Source: Corythucha ciliata
Taxonomy: Eukaryota; Arthropoda; Insecta; Hemiptera; Tingidae
Length of the DNA stretch: 64,000 nt
Assembly: GCA_038030265.1 (NCBI GenBank)
Contig: CM075940.1
Coordinates: forward strand, 558,001 to 622,000
Direction: 5' to 3'
Shown here: piece by piece, positions 1 through 9,930 of the stretch
How the letters are laid out: every line of letters begins with the position of its first letter
Numbering within the stretch: position 1 is the stretch's first letter
Translations under genes and position numbers: made by a program
Notes under the pieces: model-generated
Seen by the model: only the letters and a program-made list of their open reading frames with translations
Databases searched by the model: none
Told to the model about the DNA's origin: nothing

Positions 1-275
1 GCGGCTCGTTTGCAAAGGTGGGCATTAATTTTGTCGGCTTACCGTTACAAGTCAAGGTATCGGAAAGGCAATGAAATGTTCGAGGCCGACGCACTTTCGA
101 GACTTCCAAGGGAAAATACAATTGATGAACAAGTAATTTCATTTTTTGCACCCTGGACTGATTTGCCTATTACTTCCCGAGACATAGCGAGAAAAACAAG
201 AACAGATCCGGTTCTGGCAAAGGTCTACGATTTCAGCGTTCATGGGTGGCCAAGCGTCGATTGTTCCTTACATCC
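1..275 (+). pseudogene. Ty3/gypsy RNase H C-terminal fragment
   Basis: The frame is open from base 1 and reads the end of a gypsy-type RNase H. After a short tryptophan-containing stretch (LQRWALILSAY) it reaches the hallmark ADALSRLP at about residue 40. That motif closes the RNase H domain just before the integrase of gypsy pol proteins. About 45 further residues of RNase H-integrase linker follow (ending near GWPSV) before similarity stops around base 270. The 5' part lies outside the window. The integrase that should follow immediately appears only at 1,430, so about 1.15 kb of foreign, PLE-derived sequence sits in between, and the integrase N-terminus is missing. Confidence 0.8.
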
Positions 276-606
276 GACTTATGCTGCATGCATCTACTTT
301 TCAACAATTGCCCTGTATGACTAACGTATGCAAGACCACACTCACAACCCAGCTTGTAAACCACCCCTTGCGTACAATCTTTTCCAGACCACAGCGCTGA
401 GTAAACATGTTATGTCCACTGGACACAAAATTGATTTTGAAAACCCATTGATTTTACAAAAAGAAGGGAACAAATACCGGAGAGAATTCCTTGAAGCTTT
501 ACACATTGCGAGACACGAGGGGGCAATCATAAACCATAAGAATGAGGCCCTGCACCTAGGCCCTGTCTATGGGGAAATTATTCAAAAAACAAAATTTAAA
601 TACTGA
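276..606 (+). pseudogene. Penelope-like element: C-terminal part of GIY-YIG endonuclease domain
   Basis: The 92-residue open frame at 328-606 carries the signature of the second half of a PLE GIY-YIG nuclease: TALSKHVMSTGHKIDF, then a run resembling ILxKExNYRxRxFLEAxHI. In PLEs this domain follows the reverse transcriptase and nicks target DNA. The reverse transcriptase and the catalytic GIY and YIG strands are absent here. The frame ends at a natural-looking TGA near the usual end of the protein. Another PLE piece at 2.3-2.9 kb holds the N-terminal half of such a domain, so these are separate truncated copies. Confidence 0.75.
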
Positions 607-1429
607 GGTGTACGCGCGTTTTCACGTTGGGTTTGGGGAGGTTACGTGTAGGTTTCTAAATTAGGTTATATTGCAATTCCATAGTTTCAAATCAATGACG
701 GCGTGAGTCGTGGGTTCGGTCAGTTTTTGCCCCCTTTTTTGAAAGATATTATTTTCTTCAATTAATAGCCACAGGTAAATATCAAGATTACTACAGACGC
801 TTTTAGTAAATGAGTAACGCGAATTCTGTGTTTTGTATAAATCCAGGCGTAGAAATATAAGAGGAATAGCAGACAGACGGTGACCTAGTAGTCGAGTCGC
901 TCTGTGACCTCTAGTTATCTGAACGATTTTAAGACTCGATGGAAACAAATTTGAGTAAGTTAATGTACCTACTGTACAAGCGTTATGTTGTGTTGTAGTC
1001 ATTGAAATTTATCTAGTCAGGAAGCTGTGATGCCACTGTTACCAAAGTTATCGTGCTTCGAGACAAGATCGGACTTGTGGCCTACCACCGCGTGCTATTG
1101 CTTTGACCTATGTCTTTCAATACTTATGGTAGTACAGTAAGCTTTAGCAGCTAATGGGGACAATACAATAAGTCAATTTCATATAGGACCCACGCCTTGC
1201 CAATAATTAATAGTATACGAGCGACAACAGGTGTGAAACACCAGCGCAAATAAATTTTATAAACGTTCATTACAAAGTAAGTGGGACATGGGGAATCTTT
1301 GCAGTTGTTAGTACCTTCTAATAAGCGTATGTCTTAACATTGTGTGTTTTACTTACACAGACCGTGAAACATGCCCAGACAGGGCGAAACGTCGGTTGAT
1401 GGATAAATAAAGCTGATTACTGAGGTCGA
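607..1429 (+). other. Non-coding PLE 3' flank between the two gypsy fragments
   Basis: No convincing coding frame. The segment follows the PLE stop codon and ends where gypsy integrase resumes, so it is most simply PLE 3' sequence. A hammerhead-like motif lies near its downstream end. Nothing else was recognised. Confidence 0.45.
1361..1396 (+). ncRNA. Degenerate hammerhead-like motif of a PLE
   Basis: A stem II-like hairpin (GCCC loop GGGC) is followed by GAAACGTC and then GGT, which can pair with the upstream ACC. This is the arrangement of the minimal hammerhead motifs known from PLE terminal repeats, and AATAAA follows shortly after. The conserved CUGAUGA core is replaced by GTGAAACA, so self-cleavage is unlikely. 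Confidence 0.4.
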
Positions 1430-2230
1430 GTGGACGTTCCTTCATTTTCAAAGAACAAGAATAAATTTCTCATCATTTCGGACAGTTACTCAAAATGGAT
1501 GGAAGTAACTATTATGACGAAGACAACCGCAAAGAGTACCGTGGAGAAAATTAGATCTGTGTTCGCTACTTTTGGATGCCCTGAAGTGGTCGTTACGGAT
1601 AACGGGCCACCTTTTCATTCGTCGGAATTTACTGGTTTTTTGAGTAGCAATGGTATTCGACATTTATTCTCTCCTCCTTAGCATCTAAAATCTAATGGTT
1701 CTGCAGAAGCTGCAGTAAAAATTTTCAAAGCAAATTTAATGCGTCAGTTGGCGGACTATAGCAAACATTCGGACAGAACTCGTGAATCTCTTCAGCATCG
1801 AGTGGACCGCTTCTTGTTCACATGCAGGAACACCCCGCACTCCACAACAGGTCTAACCCCCACAGATTTTCTGCTAGGATACAAACCTAGGAATCGACTT
1901 TCATTGCTGAAGCCACACCTTCGGTCAAGATTACATGGGAAGAGCAAGGAAAACATTTCGTCTCCGTTTTTCAGCGTGAAAGAAAATATTTGGGTCAAAG
2001 CTCCGGGAGGTCAGCCTGGATGGACAGAGGGTGAAATAGAAGAATGTGTCAGTCCAGCGACCTACGTTATTAAGGACACGCTTGGGAGTCGCTTCGTCCA
2101 TGCAGATTGCATTAAGAAGTCTAATTTTTCCGATCATGAGGTCATGGTGGTCCATGATTTTGGTGGAGAGCAGTGTTATGGGTTTAAAAATAAGAATCAT
2201 GTGTTTTTGAATAATAATAAATTGTATTGT
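1430..2230 (+). pseudogene. Ty3/gypsy integrase core and C-terminus, one in-frame stop
   Basis: The frame reads the integrase catalytic core: a DSYSKWMEV strand, then VTDNGPPFHSSEF with the second catalytic Asp, then a TAG stop (1679-1681) where a Tyr codon normally lies in the PYHP-like motif. The same frame then resumes with HLKSNGSAEAAVK, which holds the catalytic Glu, and the C-terminal region CRNTPHSTTGLTPTDFLLG. A small SH3-like tail ends around 2,150-2,230. The N-terminal zinc-binding domain and the first catalytic Asp are missing. A single stop in an otherwise open frame suggests moderately recent decay. The frame then runs by chance into a PLE segment. Confidence 0.85.
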
Positions 2231-2264
2231 TTTTCTGTTGATAATCTTTGTGCATTTCTCGAGC

Positions 2265-2880
2265 CTTTGGCATATTTAACACTTAGGAGAGAGAGAACGA
2301 GGATAGGATACGCAATATATCGCAAGCCAACTGCGGCGGATATCACCATTCCAGCGGATTCATACCACCATATTACAGCCAACGGACGGCTGGTATTAGG
2401 TCTATGGTCCACAGAATGATGAGCGTTGCTTTGAGCCCCCGAGGACTTCAAGAATGAAATGGAAACGCGAAAAGATAGCGATCAGTAATGGGTCCCACGT
2501 GGGCTTGGTTCGGTCTCTGGTCGCCAGATGGGAGAAGCGAAAAACTGTTAATCTTGCCTTCCCCGCGATTTCTCATCTTTCTCCGAGTAAAGTAAGTTTG
2601 AATTGGACTCCTCAATGGATAACCCTTCCATACGTCGGCAGTTTAACCGACGCGATAAGCGGAGTTTTGGCGAGAAATGGAATGAAAGTGAGCTACAAGA
2701 GTAGTGGATCCCTCCGCTCCAGCCTCTCCAGAGTGAAGGACCCCATGCCGCCTGACTGAGAGTCGCAGCGGTGTCCACAGGTTAACATGCCTTGGGTGTG
2801 AGCGGGCGACATATGTCGGAAAAACGGCCCGCAAATTATTGGAAAGGTGAAGGGAGCGATGCCCAGTCCTTCCCATCATT
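2265..2880 (+). pseudogene. Penelope-like element: end of reverse transcriptase and start of GIY-YIG domain
   Basis: From about 2,270 the frame shows IGYAIYRKPTAADITI, the thumb-side motif of PLE reverse transcriptases (usually FxIYRKPTxTDxTI). After a frame change it continues with ITLPYVGSLTDAISGVL and SYKSSGSLRSSLSRVKDP, the conserved linker before the nuclease. A TGA (2757-2759) and another frame change follow. Then TCLGCERATYVGKTARKLL shows the paired cysteines and YVGKT strand of the PLE GIY-YIG domain, ending at a TGA near 2,850. The fragment is thus 5'-truncated, frameshifted and 3'-truncated. It directly abuts gypsy integrase sequence with no visible target duplication. Confidence 0.75.
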
Positions 2881-2905
2881 ATTCATCTCTTCCGTTTGCT
2901 CTTCC

Positions 2906-3507
2906 ATCTGAATGCGCATTTTCAAATCGAAATTCTACCGACGAAAGGCATCCAAGTCATTTTCCAATTCTTTCATGGATTTCGACTTGCAGCAAGACGA
3001 CGTCGTCATCGTCGGGGAAGAACTAACGAACCTACAGGGAGAAAAAGAAATGTTGATGTGTCAGTTGAAAGAAAAGTCAAATACAGTTTTAAAAGCGGGG
3101 GAAGCTGTTTCCATGTTGAAAATGAATCACGAAGAGGAAATTCAACTATTGACGATGAGGTACGAAAGACACATAAAACAGATGCAGCCAAAACTGTCGC
3201 AATCCACGGCTGATTTACCGCCGACAACAAGTACAACCCAGAGGACGAGGTTGTTGTCATCACTGACGAGTTGTCATCACTTCTCAATGAAAACGACAAG
3301 TTAAAACGGGCACTCGACGACAGGGAAAAAGATCTGGCCACCGTCAAATCGGAGTTGTCAAAAGCGACTCAACCCCTCATCGGTTTCATGTGAGCCAACA
3401 AATCTCTTCACGAGAACAACGCCCAACTGAAACAGGAGCTGGATGCTCTCAAATTGCGGATGTTCAACAATTTCAACGAGATAATATACAGTCTATCAAG
3501 TAAATAG
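2906..3507 (+). pseudogene. Broken coiled-coil protein gene, family unknown
   Basis: Two overlapping frames together encode a charged, heptad-like protein. The first (from ATG 2912) contains a long run rich in Glu, Lys and Leu and ends around 3,230. The second begins near 3,232 with EDEVVVITDELSSLLNEND and continues through KLKRALDDREKDLATVKSEL to a TGA at 3391-3393. The same frame then reads HENNAQLKQELDALKLRM and stops after 3,500. Both frames carry a DxVVIVxxEL-like segment, which hints at an internal duplication. One frameshift and one stop make it a pseudogene. I do not recognise the family; it could be a structural part of a mobile element or a host cytoskeletal-type gene. Confidence 0.45.
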
Positions 3508-3859
3508 AACCATGATTTGCGCCGCTTTCGGCTTCATCTTCCCTGTTTTTGCCATGGCGGGGGGATTTAGTCAGTTTTCTATATTGGCCATCTTTCTTTC
3601 GTTTTTTACACATGCCAGTCAAGGCTGAGAATGATTTATGCAAACGCGGACCCAATAATAGTGGCCGCAAAAGTCTGTCTCCTGAGGAGGGGAGACGCCG
3701 AGCCGCGCCGTCCCTCAGTATTTTTTTTTCTTTTTACCGGCGCTCGTTTAATCACGGCCTCTGGCATACCTGTAAGCCGTCTTCACCATCTGGAGCTAAT
3801 AATGAGTCACTGGCGAGGCATTCAAGTACCCGCAAACTCCACGAAGAATTGTATAGAGG

Positions 3860-4260
3860 GACGGTCACCTTTAGACATCAATTTGAGAACGTACAGAACA
3901 TGATAGACGACCAACTCGACGCCTTTACATCATCAAATGGACAGGAACACAGCCTGAATTCTTCTGGTCCAACGGACACGGGCAACCGAATCCGATGGAC
4001 GTCACGCTCAACCGAAATATACTGCAAAATATGTTGGACATTCATACTACCAAGATGACTGAGTTGATAGAAGGTGTAAAGAATATGATGGCTACGCAGA
4101 CAGCTACCTTGCAGGCTATGAATGTCGTCCTGACGGTCCTGCAACAACGAATGCATGTCAGGGAACAACGGCAGACCGATTTCGAGGCACGTATGTTATT
4201 ATTTTCTCAATCTTCTCAAGGAGGAGAACAACCTGTAGCTCCATACATACATGGAGTAAA
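3860..4260 (+). pseudogene. Possible gag-like helical ORF fragment
   Basis: An open frame around 3,930-4,260 encodes Gln- and Met-rich helices (RNILQNMLDIHTTKMTELI, then a run rich in Gln and Arg). It ends where a 40-bp inverted copy of its own beginning occurs. It lies just 5' of a gypsy RNase H fragment in the same orientation, the position expected of gag once the intervening pol has been deleted. No zinc knuckle or capsid motif is visible, so the gag assignment rests mainly on position. Confidence 0.3.
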
Positions 4261-4303
4261 AAAGTATGAATGTCCAACATATTTTGTCGTATATTTCGGT
4301 TGG
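4009..4303. repeat. Pair of 40-bp inverted repeats
   Basis: Bases 4009-4050 and 4262-4303 are near-identical reverse complements. Both contain AAAATATGTTGGACATTCAT or its complement, and differ mainly in four bases (CTGC against CGAC). The spacer is about 210 bp. The right copy forms the junction between the gag-like fragment and the RNase H fragment. Confidence 0.85.
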
Positions 4304-4329
4304 ACCCTCCGCCATGTTTTTGTGTTGTG

Positions 4330-5269
4330 TTCTGGTTGCAATCAGAAAAAAAAAGGCTTTAATCATCAAATCTCAACGAAACTACACCACAACCGAAAAA
4401 GAAATTCTGGCCATAGTCGAGTGTTGTAAAAAATTTGTCACATATATAGGCGGATTTCCGTGTGTGATTCGTACAGACCACCGGGCTATACCGTTAATGC
4501 ACAGCTGTTCATATCCAACGCCACGCCTAAATCGCTGGTTTTTATACTTACAAAATTTCAATTTGAGATATGAATATATAAAAGGCGTAGAAAATACGGT
4601 AGCTGATGTATTAAGTAGATATCCACCAGAAAAGTCGGACTTAAATTCAGAATCAAAAACGTTCCAGATAATGGAGATAAAATCTTAACGAAATATTTTT
4701 TAAACGGGCTCATAAAAGACCTTCAGTCTGTACAAATGAGCGACCCAACACTAAATAAAATAAAAAATAAAAATCCTAATAAATTTATAGAGAAAAATGG
4801 AATAGTCTACCAAACCAGTAATGATAAACACCTAGTATATTTACCAGAGGCACTATGCGAAAATGTAATTTCCAAGGTTCACGTCGAATTACTTCCGGAG
4901 CAGATAAATGCTTTCACTTTTTAAAACGTATTTTCACATCAAAAGCTCTGCGCCACAAAGTAAAAAATTTTATAAAAAACTGTCACACTTGCCAATTAAA
5001 TAAATACGGAAACTCTTAACATACTAAACCCTAAAGGCTTCATTAGATCTGAAGGAAAATTAAATTTGCTTTCCATCGATCACTATGGTCCATTGCCAAA
5101 GGCCAAGTTTGGCTACCAATTTATTTTAACGGTCATTGATAATTTTACAAAACATGTTACTTTATATCCTCAAAAATCCACAACCGCTAGAGAAACAATC
5201 GTAAAACTAAAGAGTCATTTTCGGCTGTTTGGCACGCCCGTGCGTCTGTTGACAGACCATGGAGCTTGA
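4330..5269 (+). pseudogene. Ty3/gypsy RNase H and integrase fragment
   Basis: The first frame gives the second half of RNase H: RNYTTTEKEILAIVECCKKF, the IRTDHRAI strand and ADVLSRYPPE at its end, stopping at 4,688. After a frame change the integrase zinc-binding region follows (HVELLPEQ..., then NFIKNCHTCQLN at 4,960-5,010). The catalytic core begins at 5,066 (LSIDHYGPLPKA, LTVIDNFTKHVTLYPQKST) and reaches LLTDHGA. It is then cut off, so the catalytic Glu is missing. Reverse transcriptase is absent. A related core fragment with the diagnostic LYPQKT lies on the minus strand at 62.5 kb. Confidence 0.8.
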
Positions 5270-5577
5270 CGGGTTCCCGAACGGGAGACATGTACCCCTT
5301 ATTACCCGCCTATTAGGGCCAGGACAGGATAGGCAAATCCACATATATTGTAAGGTACCCTAATACCCATCGCACAATGATTTACCACTCAACATCTATC
5401 AAACCATACCACACACGCATCAGTCCTTTTGATCATTAGGTCACGTAATTAGCACTTAGATAGACAATATATTATATTTTTATATCATTATTTTTCTAAA
5501 TTTTGCTTGATTTTTCACTTTGTGCCCGTTTTTCCGATCATATAGGTCTTTACGACTTTACAGCAGTACCAAAAAAC
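5270..5577. other. Short non-coding spacer before the hAT element
   Basis: AT-rich; no gene or clear repeat was seen. It ends at the 8-bp target duplication of the hAT element. Confidence 0.5.
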
Positions 5578-5585
5578 AAACCAAG
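5578..5585 (+). repeat. Left target-site duplication of hAT (AAACCAAG)
   Basis: AAACCAAG precedes the left TIR and recurs exactly at 8521-8528 after the right TIR. Eight bases is the standard hAT duplication length. Confidence 0.95.
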
Positions 5586-5597
5586 CAGTGTTTCCAC
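5586..5597 (+). repeat. Left TIR of hAT element
   Basis: CAGTGTTTCCAC, an exact inverted match to 8509-8520. Confidence 0.93.
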
Positions 5598-5994
5598 ATC
5601 GAGGGATTTTTCCCTTTTTGAGGGATTTTTCGATGATTGTGGGATTTCTGTGGGAATTAGGGAAAAAAAGGGAATTCTAGTGGGCTCGGGATAATATTAA
5701 ATATTTTTTTCATTTTTTCGAGAGGATAAGGGCAGGAGAGAGAAAAAAATCTTGAAAAAACTGAACCCTTTTTTCAAGTAAGAGAATAGACTAGAGGCAG
5801 CACAGAGAGCATGACGCACTCAGGGGAGACCTAGTCGTACCCTCGTATCTCTAGTATCGAACAGTTCCTGTTGGTTACCGCCCTCACTATCACAATTCAC
5901 AACGACAGGTTCAGTGATTAGTAACGTCAGTTTCGTTGCCGGCTGAAGCGTTTATTTACCGTAACTGAACGTGCGTGATATTCGTCCGCGAAAC

Positions 5995-8120
5995 ATGAAC
6001 TCCTCGGAATCCTCGGATGCATCCGACTCTGATAGGAAAAAGGAGAAGAGAACAAAGAAGAGTGAAGCTCGTCCCAAGAAATTTTGCGAAACATGGCTCC
6101 AAGACCCGGCGTTCCGCGTGTGGCTTGTCAGAGAGTCAGGAAAATGCAAGTGTCGTGTTTGTGGGAAATTCATTTCAGGTGGTCGGAGTGAGCTTCTAAA
6201 ACATTCTAAATCTCAGATTCACGAGAAAAACTCCAAGGCTCAGGTGACACAACCTACAATAAACATTTTCACAAGCGTCAATAAAAAGATATCTGAAGTA
6301 GAAGCAGCCATAAGTACATTCATCGTGAACGAAAATCTTCCGATATCCAAAGTTGAACCCCTCGTAAAACTCATCAAATCACTCCCGGAAAAAAACGTTG
6401 TAGATAAAATCAACCTGCACAAACAAAAGTGCACCAATGTAATAAGACAGGGATTACGTCCTTACTTCAACAAATTACTTCTTGAAGACCTCAGGTCTAA
6501 TTTTTTCTCAATTTATATTGATGAAACTACCGACATCGGGACTCTTAATCAATTTGCAGTCGTCGTAACGTATTTTAAGGACTCGAAGCTTAATTGCGAC
6601 CTTCTCGACATTGTGGTCAGCACGGACGGGTCCGCAGAAGGACTATATTCCACTCTAATACAGACTCTCAATTACCACCAAGTTCCTACGAACAATTGGG
6701 TTGGGTTTTGCAGTGACACTACCAATGTTATGACGGGCAAACATCATTCGGTTTTCCAGTTGATCAAGAAACATTACCCGGACGTGATATTAGTGAAGTG
6801 CACTTGCCACTCAAGTCATTTAGTGGCGAGTTACGCTACTAAAACTCTTCCATGTTCTCTTGAGGACACAATAAGAACAGTTTACAACCATTTCAAAAAA
6901 AGCCCTAAGCGGAGCGCGATTCTGAGGGACTTTCAAATATTTTTTGACATTAAGCCTTTAAAACTATTATCCCCGGGACAAACGAGGTGGTTATCACTTC
7001 AGCAATGTGTGAATAGAGTTTTGGAAAATTGGGAACCATTGAAAGAATATTGGGAACAGTTGTTGTTAGACGACAAAACCCACTCCAACGAAATAACAAG
7101 TGAAACATTCAACAATCCTCTGCAGAAATGCCTAATGGAGTTTGTGGCATATGCGTTGGGCTTGTTCAACGAAGTAAATACGTTTTTTCAATCAAATTCT
7201 CCACTTTTCCCAATGCTTCCTCCCAAAATAAAGTTACTAATAAAGACTCTGGCATTGAATTTCATGAATACTAGTTATGTTAAAACCACCGACTCTTTTG
7301 ATATCGACCCACATAATGAGATATTTTATTCGGAAACAAACAAAATTTATTTGGGAGTCAGAGCATACGAAACAATCCGAAGTAGTCTTAACGGTGTTGG
7401 AGACTCTGAAATCAACGAAGTTAGATTCATGGCCAGAAGGTTTTATGTGGAGGCTATCGACCAATTGAAGAAAAGATTTGACTTCGACGAGCAACATTTC
7501 TCGGACGCCGAATTTCTTTTGCCATCAAATGCTCAAAGCCTCACACCTCCGAGCCTAGCCGAAATTTCACGAAGGTATTTTATAGAAAAAGGTCGACAAA
7601 TCGACGGAAACCAACTGGACACAGAATGGAGACAACAATCACTAATGGAAATCAAAACTGAAAATATGATTGATTACTGGGAACAGGTAGATAACTATTT
7701 TGATGATTTCTTTCCACCACTCGATGATTTTTTATTATTATTTTTTCTCAGGTTTTGAACGTCAAAAATGGTTTGGGTGAACGAAAATTTGAAGAATTGC
7801 AAAAAGTAATCAATTTCTTCTTTTCTCTGCCTTTCTCAAATGCTGCTACGGAAAGAGTTTTCAGTGTCCTCAAGACAGTGAAAACTGATAAGAGAAATCG
7901 CCTGGATCAGGAAACGCTCTCAGCTCTATTGACTGTGAAAAGTGGCATGCTCCGCACAGGGAAATCAACTGATGATTTTCTAGGGCCTTCGGCGCCCGCC
8001 ATAAGTGCTGCTAGTGCCAGAGCTTCGGCAAGTGAGTCCAGAGAAATTGTTGGTCATCGCGATCACGTGAATAAATTGAATAAACTTGATGAGTTGAGGA
8101 CTGAACTGAATGATCAGTGA
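5995..8120 (+). CDS. hAT transposase (exons 5995-7686 and 7752-8120)
   Basis: Cut-and-paste transposase acting on the element's own TIRs. Spliced length is about 686 residues, normal for this group. The frame is open from 5,971, but the first ATG is at 5,995. Residues 1-30 are acidic then basic. A BED-type zinc finger follows at about 30-80 (C53-x2-C56, H70-x5-H76). The RNase H-like core has its first Asp at about D176 in YIDETTD and the second at about D241 in SDTTNVMTGKH, followed by the typical CTCHSSHL segment. The C-terminal dimerisation region, LPFSNAATERVFSVLKT, carries the third acidic residue near E598. Unspliced translation runs past residue 564 into a low-complexity tail and stops. 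Removing 7687-7751 joins YWEQ to VLNVKNGLGE in frame. No disabling mutation was seen. Confidence 0.9.
7687..7751 (+). other. Predicted 65-bp intron in hAT transposase
   Basis: It begins GTAGAT and ends TTTTTTCTCAG after a T-rich tract, phase 0. Retaining it puts a stop at 7,756-7,758 before the essential C-terminal domain. Splicing it restores the frame into that domain. Confidence 0.8.
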
Positions 8121-8508
8121 TATGCTATGATCATTTTAATTATATCCTCATTTTTCAAACTTTGTATTTTCATTAAATCGTTCTTGTCTTCTCGATCAAG
8201 CGTAATAATATAATCGCAAAGTGTATGAATTATTTCACACAATTTTCGGTAGTTCAGTCGTAGTAGACGGTAAATTGTACTGTTCTTGAGCGAAAAACCC
8301 CACCACGTATTTAACAGTTGAATATGGGACAAATTCATGAACCTGAGTTAGTGGAAATGACAACACAAATCACATAGTTATTTTCTGAAATTATTAATAG
8401 AACGGGCAACGTCCAGTAATAAAGGGATTTTTTGTGGGAATTTTGCGACATCAGGAGGGAAAAAGAGGGATTTTTCAAGGGTCGTCGAGGGATAAATGTT
8501 ATTTCGGA

Positions 8509-8520
8509 GTGGAAACACTG
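8509..8520 (-). repeat. Right TIR of hAT element
   Basis: GTGGAAACACTG, an exact complement of the left end, followed by the duplication AAACCAAG. Confidence 0.93.
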
Positions 8521-8528
8521 AAACCAAG

Positions 8529-8900
8529 CTGCCATGGTCCCTGGTACTCTCCCTATGCCGTTTCGCCTAGTAGCAACTTAGGACCTCCTACCTTAGCACC
8601 TTAGGGCTTTAATTCAGCGGTCGAGGGTCCAAACAAAAAAGTGAACCGTTTTTCCCACAACCACTACCATTTGGCTGACCCAACCCATTGGTGGAGTTAC
8701 CGCGTTTATAACCCTTGTGTAGATCCCAGTTCTTCCGCTTCCTCGAATACCGACGTTATCGGAAGCTATGTGATGGTTTCTCTAGGTGAAAAATTTTTTG
8801 GTCTCCGATTTCAAGAATTCCACTTGCCTTTTGCGTTTAAGAGCTTTCTGAACAACTTTGGTTCCGTGTCTGTATATCTGTGGGTCTGCACACTTAATAC
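8529..8900. other. Host-side flank of hAT insertion
   Basis: No similarity recognised. An incidental 92-codon frame at 8,641-8,919 has no motif and runs into a tandem repeat. Confidence 0.4.
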
Positions 8901-8902
8901 CA

Positions 8903-9180
8903 ACGCGCGTATCTCCTAAAGTAGCCAACCGATTTTAAAGAAATTGTGATACACGTAGGTTAGGCTATAGATGGTCCCATTTCAATTTGAGTTTAATCGG
9001 TCCAATAGGGGGGGCTCCAGGGGTGGCAGTGTACACTTCTTACCAACGCGCATATCTCCTAGAATAAGCAACCGAGCTTGATGAAATATTCATGATATAC
9101 GTAGATGGCCTCATGTTTTGAATTCAATCGGGCCAATAGGAGAGGCTCCAGAAGGGGGCCCGGTTGGACTTCCCACCAAT
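8903..9180 (+). repeat. Two diverged tandem units of about 140 bp
   Basis: Unit 1 begins CCAACGCGCGTATCTCCT at about 8,902 and unit 2 CCAACGCGCATATCTCCT at about 9,041. Both then share an AGCAACCGA-like stretch, ATACGTAG, AATCGG(T/G)CCAATAGG and GGCTCCAG in the same order. Identity looks like roughly 70-75 percent. A short CGCG-containing motif in the 47.3-47.7 kb repeats looks distantly similar. Confidence 0.7.
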
Positions 9181-9629
9181 GCACACGACACAACGATGCA
9201 CAGGGAAATTGTAAGTCAATATCAATATCAAGTCAATATCAGCCTTATATGCATCAAACCCCGTCTGGGAAAACCGTGGCCCGCCCTTTAAGGTGTAATC
9301 ATTGTCATTTCATCACCCGCTGTGGAATTTGTGGATGTTTAAATCCCCAATTAAAGAGGTTTAGGGGCAAAGTCGTACCTCCATTTAATCCTCCAGTTCT
9401 TTCCCCCCTCCTGCTTACCAAACAGGAGAAATCTCGTTTGTCTCCCAGAGACCCGCGTCGTTTTCAATACATCGAACGGCCCTCCAGTTCGTCCGATTCC
9501 TACTCGGAAATTAGTCGAATTCCCCTTCCCCTCGATCCAAGATATTATCTAGAGTCCGACGAGGACGAAGAAGAAGAAAATCTTCCCCCCTCATTTTCAT
9601 TGACTCGGAGGACGAAGATGCCCTCCTAG
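9105..9629 (+). CDS. Cys-rich open frame, possible host exon
   Basis: A 174-codon open frame with a potential zinc-binding core, CNHCHFITRCGICGC (two CxxC pairs), around residues 64-78. A Pro/Ser-rich segment and a strongly acidic stretch near the end (ESDEDEEEENLPP) follow. No transposon domain was recognised. The ORF start overlaps the second tandem repeat, so the true coding part probably begins later, near 9,250. The composition (Cys cluster, Ser/Pro, acidic tail) resembles a regulatory protein more than a transposon product. It may be an exon of the same gene as the open frame at 10,881, with a MITE inserted between them, but no splice model was verified. Confidence 0.35.
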   Translation: MASCFEFNRANRRGSRRGPGWTSHQCTRHNDAQGNCKSISISSQYQPYMHQTPSGKTVARPLRCNHCHFITRCGICGCLNPQLKRFRGKVVPPFNPPVLSPLLLTKQEKSRLSPRDPRRFQYIERPSSSSDSYSEISRIPLPLDPRYYLESDEDEEEENLPPSFSLTRRTKMPS

Positions 9630-9930
9630 CCAGTGATTAAAATCGTTCTCCTGTTTTCATCCCCCCCCCCAAACCTTGTTATCTGTGGCCCCTAAAAATG
9701 GCCTGCACGGTAAAAACATACCTAAGTCAATCTTATTGTTATAGATCATAATTTTATTCCACGACATGTTGAAATTTGCGGGAAACCAGCCCTGCTTTTA
9801 TAATCAAGATCATGATCTTCCTGAGCCTCGAGAACTTCATTTCCAACAGTTTTCTGGTACGATTTACAAGATCTGTTGTGAGCACATTTTCATCTTTCGC
9901 CACCACCCGATAGAAATTTGTGAAAACTAA

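Larger units (their letters stand above)
5586..8520 (+). mobile_element. Complete hAT-superfamily DNA transposon
   Basis: The 2,935-bp element begins with CAGTGTTTCCAC and ends with its exact complement GTGGAAACACTG. It is flanked by identical 8-bp duplications AAACCAAG. The subterminal regions are rich in GAGGGATTTTT-type repeats on both ends, which are plausible transposase-binding sites. It encodes one transposase (5,995-8,120, two exons) with all expected domains and no internal stop apart from the intron. The perfect duplication, perfect TIRs and open reading frame point to a recent insertion that may still be autonomous, in contrast to the decayed elements around it. Confidence 0.95.

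Noticed and set aside
8641..8919. 92-codon frame downstream of hAT
   Set aside because: No motif; it runs into a tandem repeat whose other unit is not open in the same way.
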